Shown: positions 34,705 through 44,041 of the stretch, one piece after another
Numbering within the stretch: position 1 is the first letter of the stretch
How the letters are laid out: every line of letters begins with the position of its first letter
NCBI GenBank assembly: GCA_024644745.1
Contig: JAHEHF010000004.1
Span: 1-64,000, forward strand
Source of the DNA: Flavobacteriaceae bacterium
GTDB taxonomy: Bacteria > Bacteroidota > Bacteroidia > Flavobacteriales > Flavobacteriaceae
Direction of reading: 5' to 3'
DNA: 64,000 bases
Translations under genes and position numbers: made by a program
The notes under the pieces: model-generated
Told to the model about the DNA's origin: nothing
Databases searched by the model: none
What the model saw: only the letters and a program-made list of their open reading frames with translations

Positions 34705-35433
34705 ATGCAAGAAGAAAAAGAATGGTTCAAAAACTGGTTCAACACTCCCTTTTATCATGTGCTTTATGATTACAGGAATGATGAGGAGGCAGAATTCTTT
34801 ATGAAAAACCTGGTCGGGTTTTTACAGCTGAAAAAAGGGGATCGCATTTTGGATTTGCCCTGTGGCAAAGGAAGACATGCCGTCTTTTTGAATGCAGAGG
34901 GCTTTAAAACAACAGGAGCCGATATATCGGAAAACAGCATTGAATATGCAAAAAGATTCGAAAATGCAGAGCTGAAGTTTACCATTCACGATATGCGCGA
35001 CCCCCTGAGCCATAAATACAACGCCATCTTCAACCTGTTTACAAGTTTTGGCTATTTTAATGAGGAAAGTACCAATATCAGGATTTTAAAGAATTTTAAA
35101 AACGCCCTTTTACCGGGAGGACACATTGCGGTTGATTTTTTAAATCTGAAGAAAGTGATCAAGGACCTGGAACCCTACCAGCATTTTACAAAAAAAGGAA
35201 TTGAGTTTACAATTAGGAAAAAGGTATCAGAAAAATTTATCACAAAAGAAATTGAGGTCAACTTTGAAAACAGATCGAGAAAATATGTAGAAAGGGTGCA
35301 GGCTCTTGATCTGAACAAAATGGAGAAATTTACCCAATTGGCCGGACTGGAAATAAAGCACGTATTTGGTGATTATGCTTTAAAGAAATATGACGAACAT
35401 CATTCTGAACGATTAATAATGATCATACAATGA
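34705..35433 (+). CDS. Class I SAM-dependent methyltransferase
   Basis: A 242 aa Rossmann-fold methyltransferase. Motif I (ILDLPCGKGRHA) and the acidic post-I position (TGADISENSIEYAK) bind SAM; the N-terminal WFKNWFNTPFYHVLY segment is seen in several Bacteroidota small-molecule methyltransferases. No nucleic-acid-binding domain is attached. It overlaps the ZIP transporter gene by 4 bp (ATGA), so the two are translated together. Whether methylation and metal uptake are linked is unknown. Confidence 0.83.
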   Translation: MQEEKEWFKNWFNTPFYHVLYDYRNDEEAEFFMKNLVGFLQLKKGDRILDLPCGKGRHAVFLNAEGFKTTGADISENSIEYAKRFENAELKFTIHDMRDPLSHKYNAIFNLFTSFGYFNEESTNIRILKNFKNALLPGGHIAVDFLNLKKVIKDLEPYQHFTKKGIEFTIRKKVSEKFITKEIEVNFENRSRKYVERVQALDLNKMEKFTQLAGLEIKHVFGDYALKKYDEHHSERLIMIIQ

Positions 35434-36104
35434 TTTACCTGGCACTTATTATACCGGTAATTGCGGGCTTTGGACTTGTTCAGCTGCTCAGGCCCAATTC
35501 AAAACATCTGCAACTCTTTTTATCATTCAGCGGAGCCTATTTGTTGTCTGTCACGGTTATGCATCTCATTCCCGAAGTATTTGAGGAGGCGCACAAGAAC
35601 ATCGGTGTGTTTATTCTTATTGGGATCGTTCTGCAGACAGGCTTGGAATATTTATCGAAAGGAGCGGAACATGGGCATTTGCACTCACATGATTTTCAGG
35701 AAAAGATTCCCTGGCTGCTCTTATCAAGTTTATGGCTGCACGCATTTTTAGAGGGAATGCCTCTTGGTTTAGGAGACAACCCCAATCTCTTGTATGCGGT
35801 TGTCATCCACAAACTACCCATTGCCATTATACTGGCCATGTTCCTGAAACGGTCCTCATTGTCAAAGGCTTATGTTTTGCTATTCTTATTGCTGTTCGCG
35901 TTTATGAGTCCTTTGGGTAGCTGGGTGGCAGGTAATTTCCCAATGATTCATGCCTATGAAAATTATATAAATGCCATCATTATTGGCGTATTTCTACACA
36001 TATCAACAGCAATTCTATTCGAGACCTCTGAAAATCATAGCTTTAACCTTCAAAAGTTCATAGCCATTTTGATAGGTTTCGGGGTTGCTTTTATAAGCTT
36101 ATAA
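35430..36104 (+). CDS. ZIP family metal transporter
   Basis: A 224 aa multi-pass inner-membrane protein of the ZIP family, which moves zinc or other divalent metals into the cytosol. A His-rich loop (EHGHLHSHDF) lies between helices 3 and 4. The metal-site helices contain LWLHAFLEGMPLGLG (helix 4) and VVIHKLPIAIILAMF (helix 5) with the conserved His, Glu and Pro residues. Seven to eight hydrophobic segments are visible. It is co-translated with the upstream methyltransferase and convergent with ppk2. Confidence 0.88.
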   Translation: MIYLALIIPVIAGFGLVQLLRPNSKHLQLFLSFSGAYLLSVTVMHLIPEVFEEAHKNIGVFILIGIVLQTGLEYLSKGAEHGHLHSHDFQEKIPWLLLSSLWLHAFLEGMPLGLGDNPNLLYAVVIHKLPIAIILAMFLKRSSLSKAYVLLFLLLFAFMSPLGSWVAGNFPMIHAYENYINAIIIGVFLHISTAILFETSENHSFNLQKFIAILIGFGVAFISL

Positions 36105-36107
36105 GCA

Positions 36108-36929
36108 TCAGTATTTTTCAGGAACAAAGGTCTGGTTCGCAAAGGGGGTTCTGACATAGCCCTTGTCTTCTTTTCTTGGGGGCAGCACAATTTTTTCACC
36201 TTCTATCTCCTCGTATTTAATTTTGCTCAACAAATGATCGATGCAATTTAATCTTGCTCTTTTTTTATTGTCAGCGGCAACAACATACCATGGAGACTGT
36301 TTTGTGTCGGTGTATTTAAACATTTCATCCTTTGCTCTGCTGTATTCCAGCCAGTGCTCTCTTGATTTTAGATCCATCGGGCTGAGCTTCCACCCTTTCA
36401 TGGGGTCATTGATCCGTGCCCTGAACCTTCTTTCCTGCTCTTCATCGGAAACAGAGAACCAATATTTCAGGAGAATGATCCCTGATCTGATCAGCATCCT
36501 TTCAAACTCAGGACAAGAACGCATAAATTCGTTATATTCATCCTGGGTACAGAAACCCATCACATGCTCCACCCCTGCCCGGTTATACCAACTTCGGTCA
36601 AACAGGATCATTTCACCCGCACTGGGTAAATGCTGGACATATCGTTGAAAATACCATTGGGATTTTTCTTTACTGGAAGGTGTTCCAAGCGCGACAATTT
36701 TACAAACCCTCGGGTTGAGACTCTGTGAGATCCTTTTGATGACCCCACCTTTCCCAGCTGCGTCCCTTCCTTCAAAAATAACGACAACTTTCAGTCCTTT
36801 GTACTGGATCCAGTCCTGTAATTTTACGAGCTCAATCTGTAATTTTTCAAGTTCCTTAAGATAGAACTTTTCATTGATCCTTTTTTTATCTCTCTTTTCC
36901 GGTTCAACCTTTTTCTTGTTTTTATCCAT
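36108..36929 (-). CDS. ppk2: Polyphosphate kinase 2
   Basis: A 273 aa PPK2-family enzyme that transfers phosphate between polyphosphate and nucleotides, in most homologues making ADP or GTP from polyphosphate. The Walker A-like motif GRDAAGKGG and the Walker B-like motif LFDRSWYNRAGVE are intact, and the lid region (RFRARINDPMKGWKLSPMD) is typical of single-domain class I PPK2. The first 20 residues are very basic. It starts 20 bp after recQ on the same strand and is thus probably in its operon. Confidence 0.92.
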   Translation of the reverse strand: MDKNKKKVEPEKRDKKRINEKFYLKELEKLQIELVKLQDWIQYKGLKVVVIFEGRDAAGKGGVIKRISQSLNPRVCKIVALGTPSSKEKSQWYFQRYVQHLPSAGEMILFDRSWYNRAGVEHVMGFCTQDEYNEFMRSCPEFERMLIRSGIILLKYWFSVSDEEQERRFRARINDPMKGWKLSPMDLKSREHWLEYSRAKDEMFKYTDTKQSPWYVVAADNKKRARLNCIDHLLSKIKYEEIEGEKIVLPPRKEDKGYVRTPFANQTFVPEKY

Positions 36930-36949
36930 AAAATTTTTTCAGCGCAATT

Positions 36950-39148
36950 TTAATTCGCTACTTCACTTATAAATTTGATCCGCATCAATCTGAGCTCCTC
37001 ATCATCATAATCTCCGTCAAATTCATCGAGCGCCAACTGAATTCTATCGCTTTCAGCTTCCATAAAATAATCGAGTATTTCTTCCTGCTGCTCTTCATCC
37101 AGCAATTCGTCAATGCAGTAGTCTATATTAATTTTTGTACCCGAATAAATGATCTGCTCCATCACCTTCACCAGCTCTCCCATTTCAAGCCCTTTTGAAT
37201 GTGCAATATCTGCAAGGGGTAGTTTTTTATCTGTGTTTTGTATGATATACAACTTCAATCCTGAATTGACACCTGTGCTTTTGACGATGAGGTCATCCGG
37301 TCTTGTAATATCATTTTCCGCGACATAAACACTGATCAATTCAACAAATTCCTTCCCGTATTTTTTCGCCTTTCCATCGCCGACACCATGTACATTTGAC
37401 AATTCAGCCATATTGACCGGGTACTTCAAGGTCATGTCTTCCAAAGAAGGGTCCTGAAATACAACAAACGGAGGAACACCCAATTTTTTGGATACCTTTT
37501 TTCTGAGATCCTTTAAAAGTGACATCAGCTCTTCGTCAACACTGGCACCCGAACCTTTGGCATTGACAATGATACCTGAATCGTTATCCTCATTATAAAC
37601 ATGGTCCTCAGTCATCAGAAAAGAATGGGGCTTTTCTAAAAAGTCTTTTCCTTCCTTTGAAAGTTTCAGTACCCCGTACTGTTCTATTTCCTTCTTCAGC
37701 AAGCCGGCAACAATAACTTGCCTGATCAAACCCATCCAATATTTGTCATCATGCTCCTTGCCGATACCAAAAATAGATTGCAAATGTGTTTTATGAGAGA
37801 CCAGCAGGGCATTTTCCTTGCCTATAAGCGTGTTGATAATTTCCTTGGCCCGATATTCTTCTTTGGTTTTTTTCACCACTTTAAGCAGGGTCTGAACCTG
37901 CTTCATGGCCTCCGTTCTCTTTTTAGGATTGCGCATATTGTCATCCATATCGGCCCCTTCTCCATTTACTTCATCAAATTCTTCTCCAAAATAATGCAGC
38001 AGGAATTTTCTTCTCGACATGGAGGTCTCGGCATAAGAAACAACCTCTTGCAGCAAGGCGTTACCGATTTCCTGCTCCGCAACTGGTTTTCCGGAAAGAA
38101 ATTTTTCCAGTTTTTCAATATCTTTATAGGAATAATATGCCAGGCAATACCCTTCGCCTCCATCCCGGCCGGCCCTTCCTGTTTCCTGGTAATAACTTTC
38201 CAGGCTTTTCGGAATATCGTGATGGATCACAAATCTAACATCGGGTTTGTCTATTCCCATTCCAAAAGCGATGGTCGCTACCACAACATCAATATCCTCC
38301 ATGAGGAACATGTCCTGGTGTTTGGCTCTTGTCTTGGCATCAAGGCCTGCATGATAAGGCACGGCCTTAATTCCGTTCACCTGAAGCACCTGAGCAATTT
38401 CTTCTACTTTTTTTCTGCTCAGACAATAAATGATACCTGACTTTCCCTTATAGTTCCTTATGAACCTGATGATATCTTTATCGACATCTTTTGACTTTGG
38501 TTTGACCTCGTAAAAAAGATTGGCCCTGTTAAAAGATGCCTTAAAAGTCCTGGCTTCTGTAATCCCCAGGTTCTTTAAAATATCTTCCTGTACTTTTTCT
38601 GTGGCCGTTGCCGTAAGACCTATGATCGGAAACTTACCGATCTTGTGTATGATATTTCTAAGGTTTCTGTATTCAGGTCTGAAATCATGACCCCATTCTG
38701 AAATACAATGGGCCTCATCGATGGCAAAGAAAGAAATCTTCTGTTTTTTGAGAAATTCAATGTTCTCTTCCTTGGTTAGTGATTCAGGAGCCACATACAA
38801 GAGTTTGGTAATTCCATTCTCAATATCGCCTTTAACCCTGGCAATCTCTCCTTTATTCAATGATGAATTCAGCACATGGGCGATACCATGCTCGGATGAA
38901 ATGCCCCTGATGGCATCCACCTGATTTTTCATTAAAGCGATAAGCGGGGAAACCACAATGGCCGTTCCTTCCAGAATAAGCGCAGGCAATTGGTATATTA
39001 ATGATTTTCCACCTCCTGTAGGCATGACCACAAAGGTGTCATTACCTTCGATCAAACTTTCAATAGCATCTTTCTGTAAACCTTTAAACTTACTAAAACC
39101 AAAATATTTTTTCAAATATTCCTGTAAGTTAATTTTTGTTACTTTCAT
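36950..39148 (-). CDS. recQ: ATP-dependent DNA helicase RecQ (long form with HRDC, zinc cysteines missing)
   Basis: A 732 aa RecQ helicase. Walker A MPTGGGKS is at residues 42-49, the DEAH box at 144-147, and QETGRAGRD at about 321-329. The segment 377-405, where RecQ normally carries four zinc cysteines, keeps the surrounding helix (SRRKFLLHYFGEEFDEV) but has no cysteine; acidic residues fill the place. An RQC winged helix and an HRDC domain follow (LRKKVSKKLGVPPFVVF near residue 565), with an acidic tail. The other RecQ of this window keeps the cysteines. The first gene of a likely recQ-ppk2 operon. Confidence 0.9.
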   Translation of the reverse strand: MKVTKINLQEYLKKYFGFSKFKGLQKDAIESLIEGNDTFVVMPTGGGKSLIYQLPALILEGTAIVVSPLIALMKNQVDAIRGISSEHGIAHVLNSSLNKGEIARVKGDIENGITKLLYVAPESLTKEENIEFLKKQKISFFAIDEAHCISEWGHDFRPEYRNLRNIIHKIGKFPIIGLTATATEKVQEDILKNLGITEARTFKASFNRANLFYEVKPKSKDVDKDIIRFIRNYKGKSGIIYCLSRKKVEEIAQVLQVNGIKAVPYHAGLDAKTRAKHQDMFLMEDIDVVVATIAFGMGIDKPDVRFVIHHDIPKSLESYYQETGRAGRDGGEGYCLAYYSYKDIEKLEKFLSGKPVAEQEIGNALLQEVVSYAETSMSRRKFLLHYFGEEFDEVNGEGADMDDNMRNPKKRTEAMKQVQTLLKVVKKTKEEYRAKEIINTLIGKENALLVSHKTHLQSIFGIGKEHDDKYWMGLIRQVIVAGLLKKEIEQYGVLKLSKEGKDFLEKPHSFLMTEDHVYNEDNDSGIIVNAKGSGASVDEELMSLLKDLRKKVSKKLGVPPFVVFQDPSLEDMTLKYPVNMAELSNVHGVGDGKAKKYGKEFVELISVYVAENDITRPDDLIVKSTGVNSGLKLYIIQNTDKKLPLADIAHSKGLEMGELVKVMEQIIYSGTKINIDYCIDELLDEEQQEEILDYFMEAESDRIQLALDEFDGDYDDEELRLMRIKFISEVAN

Positions 39149-39297
39149 CCTCTTATTAATCTATTTTTGAATATTTTTGCAACTTTAGTGCCAAATTTTT
39201 GAGAGGGGGAGTTAGTGATTTGAATTTAACGATCTTTAAACTCAAAAAGATCATACTATAAATATAATATATTATTTTTAAAAATAAATACAAAGTA

Positions 39298-40263
39298 TTG
39301 ATAAAGGACAAAAACATTTTACAGACAGCAAAAGATACAATTCTTATCGAGGCAGATGCCATAAAAAACCTGGCCGAACTGGTCAATGAAGACTTCGAGA
39401 AAGCTGTTATGACCATTTACAAATCCGAAGGCAGGGTCATTGTAACAGGAATTGGGAAAAGTGCCAATATCGCAGCTAAGATAGTGGCTACTATGAATTC
39501 AACCGGAACACCGGCCATTTTCATGCATGCGGCAGATGCCATTCACGGCGATCTTGGAAATATCCAGAAATCAGACGTGGTAATTTGTATTTCTAAAAGC
39601 GGCAATACACCTGAGATCAAAGTATTGTTGCCCCTGATTAAAAATTATGGCAATGAGATCATTGCCATCACAGGGAATCCTGACTCTTTTTTAGGAAAAC
39701 AGGCTGATCATACCCTGAGCTCCTATGTTGAAAAAGAGGCTTGTCCGAACAACCTGGCTCCCACAACGAGTACAACTGCCCAGTTGGTTATTGGGGATGC
39801 TCTTGCCATATGTTTGCTGAATTTAAAAGATTTTTCAAGCAAGGATTTTGCAAAATACCATCCCGGCGGAACACTTGGCAAAAAGTTGTACCTGAGGGTT
39901 GATGAAATTGTGGCCCATAATGAAGCACCGAAAGTGTATAGAAATACCTCTGTAAAGGATGTAATTGTGGAGATATCCAAAAAAAGATTGGGAACAACTG
40001 CCGTTGTGGAGGATGAAAGGATCATCGGTATTATCACAGATGGTGATTTGAGACGTATGCTCGAAAAAAATACGGACATCAGTGAATTGAAAGCCGGTGA
40101 CATCATGAGTGCAAATCCCATTCAGGTCGATTCTGATACCATGGCCGTGATCGCACTTGATATCATGCAAAAAAATAATATTACGCAGATCCTGGTTTCC
40201 GAAAATGACAAATACATGGGAGTGGTTCATTTTCACGATTTGTTAAAAGAAGGAATTATTTGA
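39298..40263 (+). CDS. kdsD: KpsF/GutQ-type arabinose-5-phosphate isomerase
   Basis: A 321 aa enzyme that converts ribulose-5-phosphate to arabinose-5-phosphate, the precursor of Kdo for LPS. An N-terminal SIS domain (residues about 40-180, GIGKSANIAAKIVATMNSTG and CISKSGNTPEI) is followed by two CBS domains (about 205-320). The start is the TTG at 39298: no ATG occurs before residue 38, and the N-terminal residues match the family. A TATTTTTG box with a TTG at 23-nt spacing (39136-39169) may be its promoter. It heads the kpsF-tatC-DUF1801-lptB cluster. Confidence 0.9.
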   Translation: MIKDKNILQTAKDTILIEADAIKNLAELVNEDFEKAVMTIYKSEGRVIVTGIGKSANIAAKIVATMNSTGTPAIFMHAADAIHGDLGNIQKSDVVICISKSGNTPEIKVLLPLIKNYGNEIIAITGNPDSFLGKQADHTLSSYVEKEACPNNLAPTTSTTAQLVIGDALAICLLNLKDFSSKDFAKYHPGGTLGKKLYLRVDEIVAHNEAPKVYRNTSVKDVIVEISKKRLGTTAVVEDERIIGIITDGDLRRMLEKNTDISELKAGDIMSANPIQVDSDTMAVIALDIMQKNNITQILVSENDKYMGVVHFHDLLKEGII

Positions 40264-40341
40264 TATAAATGATCTTGTACAGGAATGAGTAGGATTTATT
40301 TTCATTATACATGCAATATCAAAAATTTTAAACCCTGAACC

Positions 40342-41169
40342 ATGAGTGAATCAAAAGAGGAAATGTCCTTTTTAGACCATCTTGAAGTTTTGAGATGGAC
40401 CTTAGTAAGATCTTCTCTATCAATTTTAGCCTTCGCCATGGTGGCTTTTATGATGAAGGATTTTATATTTAATAAGATTCTTCTGGCTCCAAAGGACCCT
40501 TCATTTTTTACTTACAGATTTTTGTGTTCTGTTTCTAAAAGCCTGGGTACTGATGGTTTCTGTATCGAAGAAATTCCTTTTATCGTTCAGAGCAGAACCA
40601 TGGCCGGACAGTTTTCAGCGCACATCTGGACCTCGATCGCCTTTGGTTTTGTCATGGCTTTTCCATACATCATCTGGGAGGTTTGGAAATTTATAAAACC
40701 CGCACTGTATGAAAATGAAAAAAAGAATGCCAGGAGCTTTATCATCATTACCTCCTTTTTATTTTTTATAGGGATCCTTTTTGGGTATTATGTGATCACA
40801 CCGCTCTCTATAAACTTTTTAGGGAGTTACAGGGTGGCTGACGAAGTTAGAAACAATTTTGATCTCAGTTCTTACACAGGGCTCTTAAAAGCTTCCTGCC
40901 TGTCGTCCGGATTTATTTTCGAGTTGCCTATTATCATTTATTTTTTGACCAAAATGGGACTCGTTACTCCCGAATTTTTAAAGAAATACCGCAAGTATGC
41001 CCTTGTACTCGTCCTGATCCTCGCGGCGATCATCACCCCGCCGGACATCATCAGTCAGGTCATTGTTGCGATCCCCATGGTCATTCTCTACGAGGTTAGT
41101 ATAAAAATCTCTAAATTTATCATCCGAAAACAAAACAAGGAGGCTTCAAAAGAATTGGTAAAAAAATAG
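40342..41169 (+). CDS. tatC: Twin-arginine translocase subunit TatC
   Basis: A 275 aa six-helix inner-membrane protein that recognises twin-arginine signals and exports folded proteins. The conserved N-terminal FLDHLEVLRW(T)LVRS segment, the QSRTMAGQFSAHIWTSIAFGFVMAFPYIIWEVWKF-type region (residues about 85-120) and the loop PALYENEKKNAR are diagnostic. No tatA or tatB is encoded in the window. It lies between kpsF and DUF1801 on the same strand. Confidence 0.95.
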   Translation: MSESKEEMSFLDHLEVLRWTLVRSSLSILAFAMVAFMMKDFIFNKILLAPKDPSFFTYRFLCSVSKSLGTDGFCIEEIPFIVQSRTMAGQFSAHIWTSIAFGFVMAFPYIIWEVWKFIKPALYENEKKNARSFIIITSFLFFIGILFGYYVITPLSINFLGSYRVADEVRNNFDLSSYTGLLKASCLSSGFIFELPIIIYFLTKMGLVTPEFLKKYRKYALVLVLILAAIITPPDIISQVIVAIPMVILYEVSIKISKFIIRKQNKEASKELVKK

Positions 41170-41182
41170 CCAATAAAAATAA

Positions 41183-41770
41183 ATGGACGTCGAAACTTAT
41201 ATTGCCGGGCATCAAATCCATGCTGAATTACTCAACAGGCTCAGAGAGATCATTATGATGCACCCTTTTGAGGAAAGCATCAAATGGGGTATGCCCACCT
41301 ATAGCTTTGATTCAAAAAACCTTGTTGGCATCGGTGCTTTTAAAAAACATGTTGGAATATGGTTCTTTCAGGGAGCCCTTCTCAGTGATCCGGAAAAGAT
41401 GCTTCACAACGCCCAGGAGGGCAAAACAAAAGCGATGAGACAACTACACCTTTACAAGGCCAAAGACATCAATGAAAAGGTCTTAAAAAGCTATCTTCAG
41501 GAAACAATAGACAACCAAAAAAAAGGATTATCAGTAAAAATTCCGAAAAAGTCAGAGAAACTCATAATTCCTGAGGCATTGTCAGCTGCCTTTAGGGAAC
41601 ATAAAACCACAGCGAAACAGTTCTCAGCCTTTCCTCCGGGCAAGCAAAGAGAATACGCTGAATATATTGCAACTGCAAAAAGAGAAAAAACAATAAGCGA
41701 CAGGTTACAAAAAATTCTTCCCATGATTGACCAGGGAAAAGGCCTTAATGACAAATACAAAAAAAAGTAG
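41183..41770 (+). CDS. DUF1801/YdeI family protein
   Basis: A 195 aa cytosolic protein. The first 115 residues match DUF1801 ([13 protein letters not shown] and [14 protein letters not shown]) and the last 70 resemble the YdeI/OmpD-associated helical region ([30 protein letters not shown]). The function is unsettled. It overlaps nothing but sits 7 bp before the lptB ATG, which implies co-transcription in the LPS-export cluster; a role there is not shown. Confidence 0.83.
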   Translation: MDVETYIAGHQIHAELLNRLREIIMMHPFEESIKWGMPTYSFDSKNLVGIGAFKKHVGIWFFQGALLSDPEKMLHNAQEGKTKAMRQLHLYKAKDINEKVLKSYLQETIDNQKKGLSVKIPKKSEKLIIPEALSAAFREHKTTAKQFSAFPPGKQREYAEYIATAKREKTISDRLQKILPMIDQGKGLNDKYKKK

Positions 41771-41777
41771 ATTCAAT

Positions 41778-42524
41778 ATGATCCTTAGAGCGGAAAATAT
41801 CATGAAAATGTACGGGAACAGAAAAGTTGTAAAAAGCATTTCTCTTCAAGTCAAACAAGGTGAGATCATTGGGTTGCTCGGGCCGAACGGGGCTGGTAAG
41901 ACAACTTCATTTTATATGATCGTAGGGATGATCAAACCCAATGAAGGAAGGATATTTCTGAACGATATCGAGATCACAAAAGACTCTATGTACAAGCGTG
42001 CTCAAAGAGGTATTGGGTATCTGGCACAGGAGGCTTCCGTATTCAGAAAACTGTCGGTAGAAGACAATATCATGTCTGTACTTCAGTTCACAGAGTTGAG
42101 CAAGGCAGAACAAAAGGAAAAACTGGAATCCCTGATTGAAGAATTCAGTCTGAACCATGTCAGGAAAAACAGAGGAGATCTGCTTTCGGGTGGCGAAAGA
42201 AGAAGAACAGAAATTGCGCGTGCCCTCGCCTCCGACCCCAAGTTCATATTGCTTGATGAGCCTTTTGCAGGTGTAGATCCCATCGCAGTCGAAGACATTC
42301 AGAGCATTGTAGCCCACTTGAAAGACCGTAACATAGGGATTCTGATCACTGACCACGATGTACAGGCTACATTGGCCATTACAGACAAAACCTATCTCAT
42401 GTTTGAAGGAGGTATTCTGAAAGAAGGATCCCCGAAAGAACTGGCTGATGATGAACTCGTGCGGAAGGTTTATCTGGGTGAAACTTTTGAATTAAAAGAG
42501 CGGAAGAAGAAACTCAATTTGTAA
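41778..42524 (+). CDS. lptB: LPS export ABC transporter ATP-binding protein
   Basis: A 248 aa ATPase that powers extraction of LPS from the inner membrane with LptF/G/C. Walker A is [14 protein letters not shown], the signature is [16 protein letters not shown], and Walker B is [19 protein letters not shown], exactly as in the LptB family. I start at the ATG at 41778 ([17 protein letters not shown]); the frame is open upstream inside the DUF1801 gene. LptF/G genes are not in the window. Confidence 0.93.
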   Translation: MILRAENIMKMYGNRKVVKSISLQVKQGEIIGLLGPNGAGKTTSFYMIVGMIKPNEGRIFLNDIEITKDSMYKRAQRGIGYLAQEASVFRKLSVEDNIMSVLQFTELSKAEQKEKLESLIEEFSLNHVRKNRGDLLSGGERRRTEIARALASDPKFILLDEPFAGVDPIAVEDIQSIVAHLKDRNIGILITDHDVQATLAITDKTYLMFEGGILKEGSPKELADDELVRKVYLGETFELKERKKKLNL

Positions 42525-42553
42525 AAAAACCCTATTACCGGTTGGTAATAGGG
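42523..42553 (-). terminator. Leftward intrinsic terminator after the small secreted protein gene
   Basis: A perfect 10-bp stem (42530-42539 and 42544-42553) with a 4-nt loop, followed by a T-tract on the minus strand. It abuts the lptB stop, about 60 bp beyond the end of the leftward gene at 42613. Confidence 0.75.
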
Positions 42554-42612
42554 CATACATACAAACAAATCTGAAAAATTTATCAAAAAATTTTTCCAGA
42601 TGACTTTAAGCT

Positions 42613-42918
42613 TTAATGTTCACCTGTTTCTATTCCTATGATTTTACCGGTTTCATTGATCAGTAAATAATGCGACCAACTTCCCTTTTCGACTTTGAAC
42701 TTATATATTTCTCTGTCTCTATTTCTGACAAGAGTTACCTCATTGGCAATTTTATAATTTGAATAATCCTTTAAAGATTCTTTTACCTTCAGAGGTGTTT
42801 TCTCTTTGGTTGTCTTTACTACTTCTTTTTCCGTCTGAGGCTCCTTTTGAGCGAAACTGCCCTGAACACTCAAAAGTGTTAAGGATAATACCGCAAAAAT
42901 GATTTTGAAACTTTTCAT
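42613..42918 (-). CDS. Small secreted protein of unknown function
   Basis: A 101 aa protein with a Sec signal peptide (residues 1-23, ending GSFAQ). The mature part is a Lys/Glu/Thr-rich linker followed by a beta-rich domain (YKFKVEKGSWSHYLLINETGKIIGIETGEH) that resembles a single PepSY-like half domain; I am not sure of this. It is monocistronic with its own promoter and terminator. Function cannot be stated. Confidence 0.6.
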   Translation of the reverse strand: MKSFKIIFAVLSLTLLSVQGSFAQKEPQTEKEVVKTTKEKTPLKVKESLKDYSNYKIANEVTLVRNRDREIYKFKVEKGSWSHYLLINETGKIIGIETGEH

Positions 42919-42977
42919 TGTCCTTTTAATTAAATGTTTAATAATTATTGCTGACGGGGAGTTTGCTTATTCGAATC

Positions 42978-43006
42978 CAAAATTATCCGAAAGTTGAAAA
43001 ACTCAA
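42978..43006 (-). promoter_or_regulatory. Promoter of the small secreted protein gene
   Basis: On the minus strand TTG (43004-43006), an 18-nt spacer and TAATTTTG (42978-42985) match the consensus, giving a 5' leader of about 53 nt. Confidence 0.5.
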
Positions 43007-43096
43007 TATAACGAACAACATTAAAAACAGAATTATTTTTATCTTTTTCATAGCAGCGAAAATTTATATTCAAAAAATTTTTTTCTTTTTCTAGCC

Positions 43097-44035
43097 TTAC
43101 CATCTGGGACTGCCTCTTCTGGATTCAAAATCGTATCCGAGTGTCAGCATATGTGTCCCTCCATGATTTAACTCATTTGCTTCATTAATATTGTATTGGA
43201 ATGCATATCCAACGTAAAAATCTTTCTTTTTCAGGCCTAATAGTGGCACAACTGCCAGAGGATCAAAGCTTTGGTCATTCATAAACCTTGTGCTAAAACC
43301 AGCCCAAAAATACCCGTCATCCGTGATTTTTTTGACTTTTATGTTCAAATCTGTAATAGATCGTGCGTCACTTTCATAATATTTGAAATAGATCGAAGGC
43401 TCAAGTTCAATGAGTCCGTCATCCAGATCGAAAATATATCCGGTGTATATATAGTAATTTCTTAATTTTTTGGGTTCTGATTCATCAAATACCTTGACAC
43501 TTTTGTTTAAAATATTGGCTGCGTTAAAACTGAAATAGAACCTTTGGATCTTGTATAAAAATGCGGCGTCAAAATTCGAATTATGAGATGAGATATCAGC
43601 CCCTATATTAGGATCATCATTGGGATTGTCAAAATCTGACACATCAATCTTAAATTGGGTGAATTTGTATGACAATCCAAATGAAATATATTGTTCATTC
43701 GAAGTATTAATGGTCAAATGATGGGCAAAAGAAAGTTGTCCTCCCAGCTGAGACGTATTACCGTTCTTGTCAAAGTAGATGACACCTCCGATTCCTGATT
43801 TTTCAAGAATATGCGCATCGTATGACAAGGTCTGCGTATTTGGTGCATCACTCAATCCTACCCATTGAAAGGCGCTCGTTAACCTCAGCCTGTTCATTTC
43901 ACTGTCTCCCGCATAGGCTGGTGAAATCAAAAACGGATTTTCAACCAGGTATTGTGTATAGGGTGTCAGCTTGAACTCCTGAGCATTAGACAAGGATGTT
44001 ACCAATAATATGACTATAATAATTGCTTTTTTCAT
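43097..44035 (-). CDS. PorP/SprF family type IX secretion membrane protein
   Basis: A 312 aa outer-membrane protein with a Sec signal peptide (residues 1-18, ending SNAQE). The opening of the mature protein (PYTQYLVENPFLISPAYAG) is the diagnostic PorP/SprF motif; repeated amphipathic strands predict a beta-barrel. These proteins help secrete or attach partner T9SS substrates. The gene follows the adhesin gene by 6 bp on the same strand, the usual pairing. Confidence 0.92.
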   Translation of the reverse strand: MKKAIIIVILLVTSLSNAQEFKLTPYTQYLVENPFLISPAYAGDSEMNRLRLTSAFQWVGLSDAPNTQTLSYDAHILEKSGIGGVIYFDKNGNTSQLGGQLSFAHHLTINTSNEQYISFGLSYKFTQFKIDVSDFDNPNDDPNIGADISSHNSNFDAAFLYKIQRFYFSFNAANILNKSVKVFDESEPKKLRNYYIYTGYIFDLDDGLIELEPSIYFKYYESDARSITDLNIKVKKITDDGYFWAGFSTRFMNDQSFDPLAVVPLLGLKKKDFYVGYAFQYNINEANELNHGGTHMLTLGYDFESRRGSPRW

Positions 44036-44041
44036 GACCTC

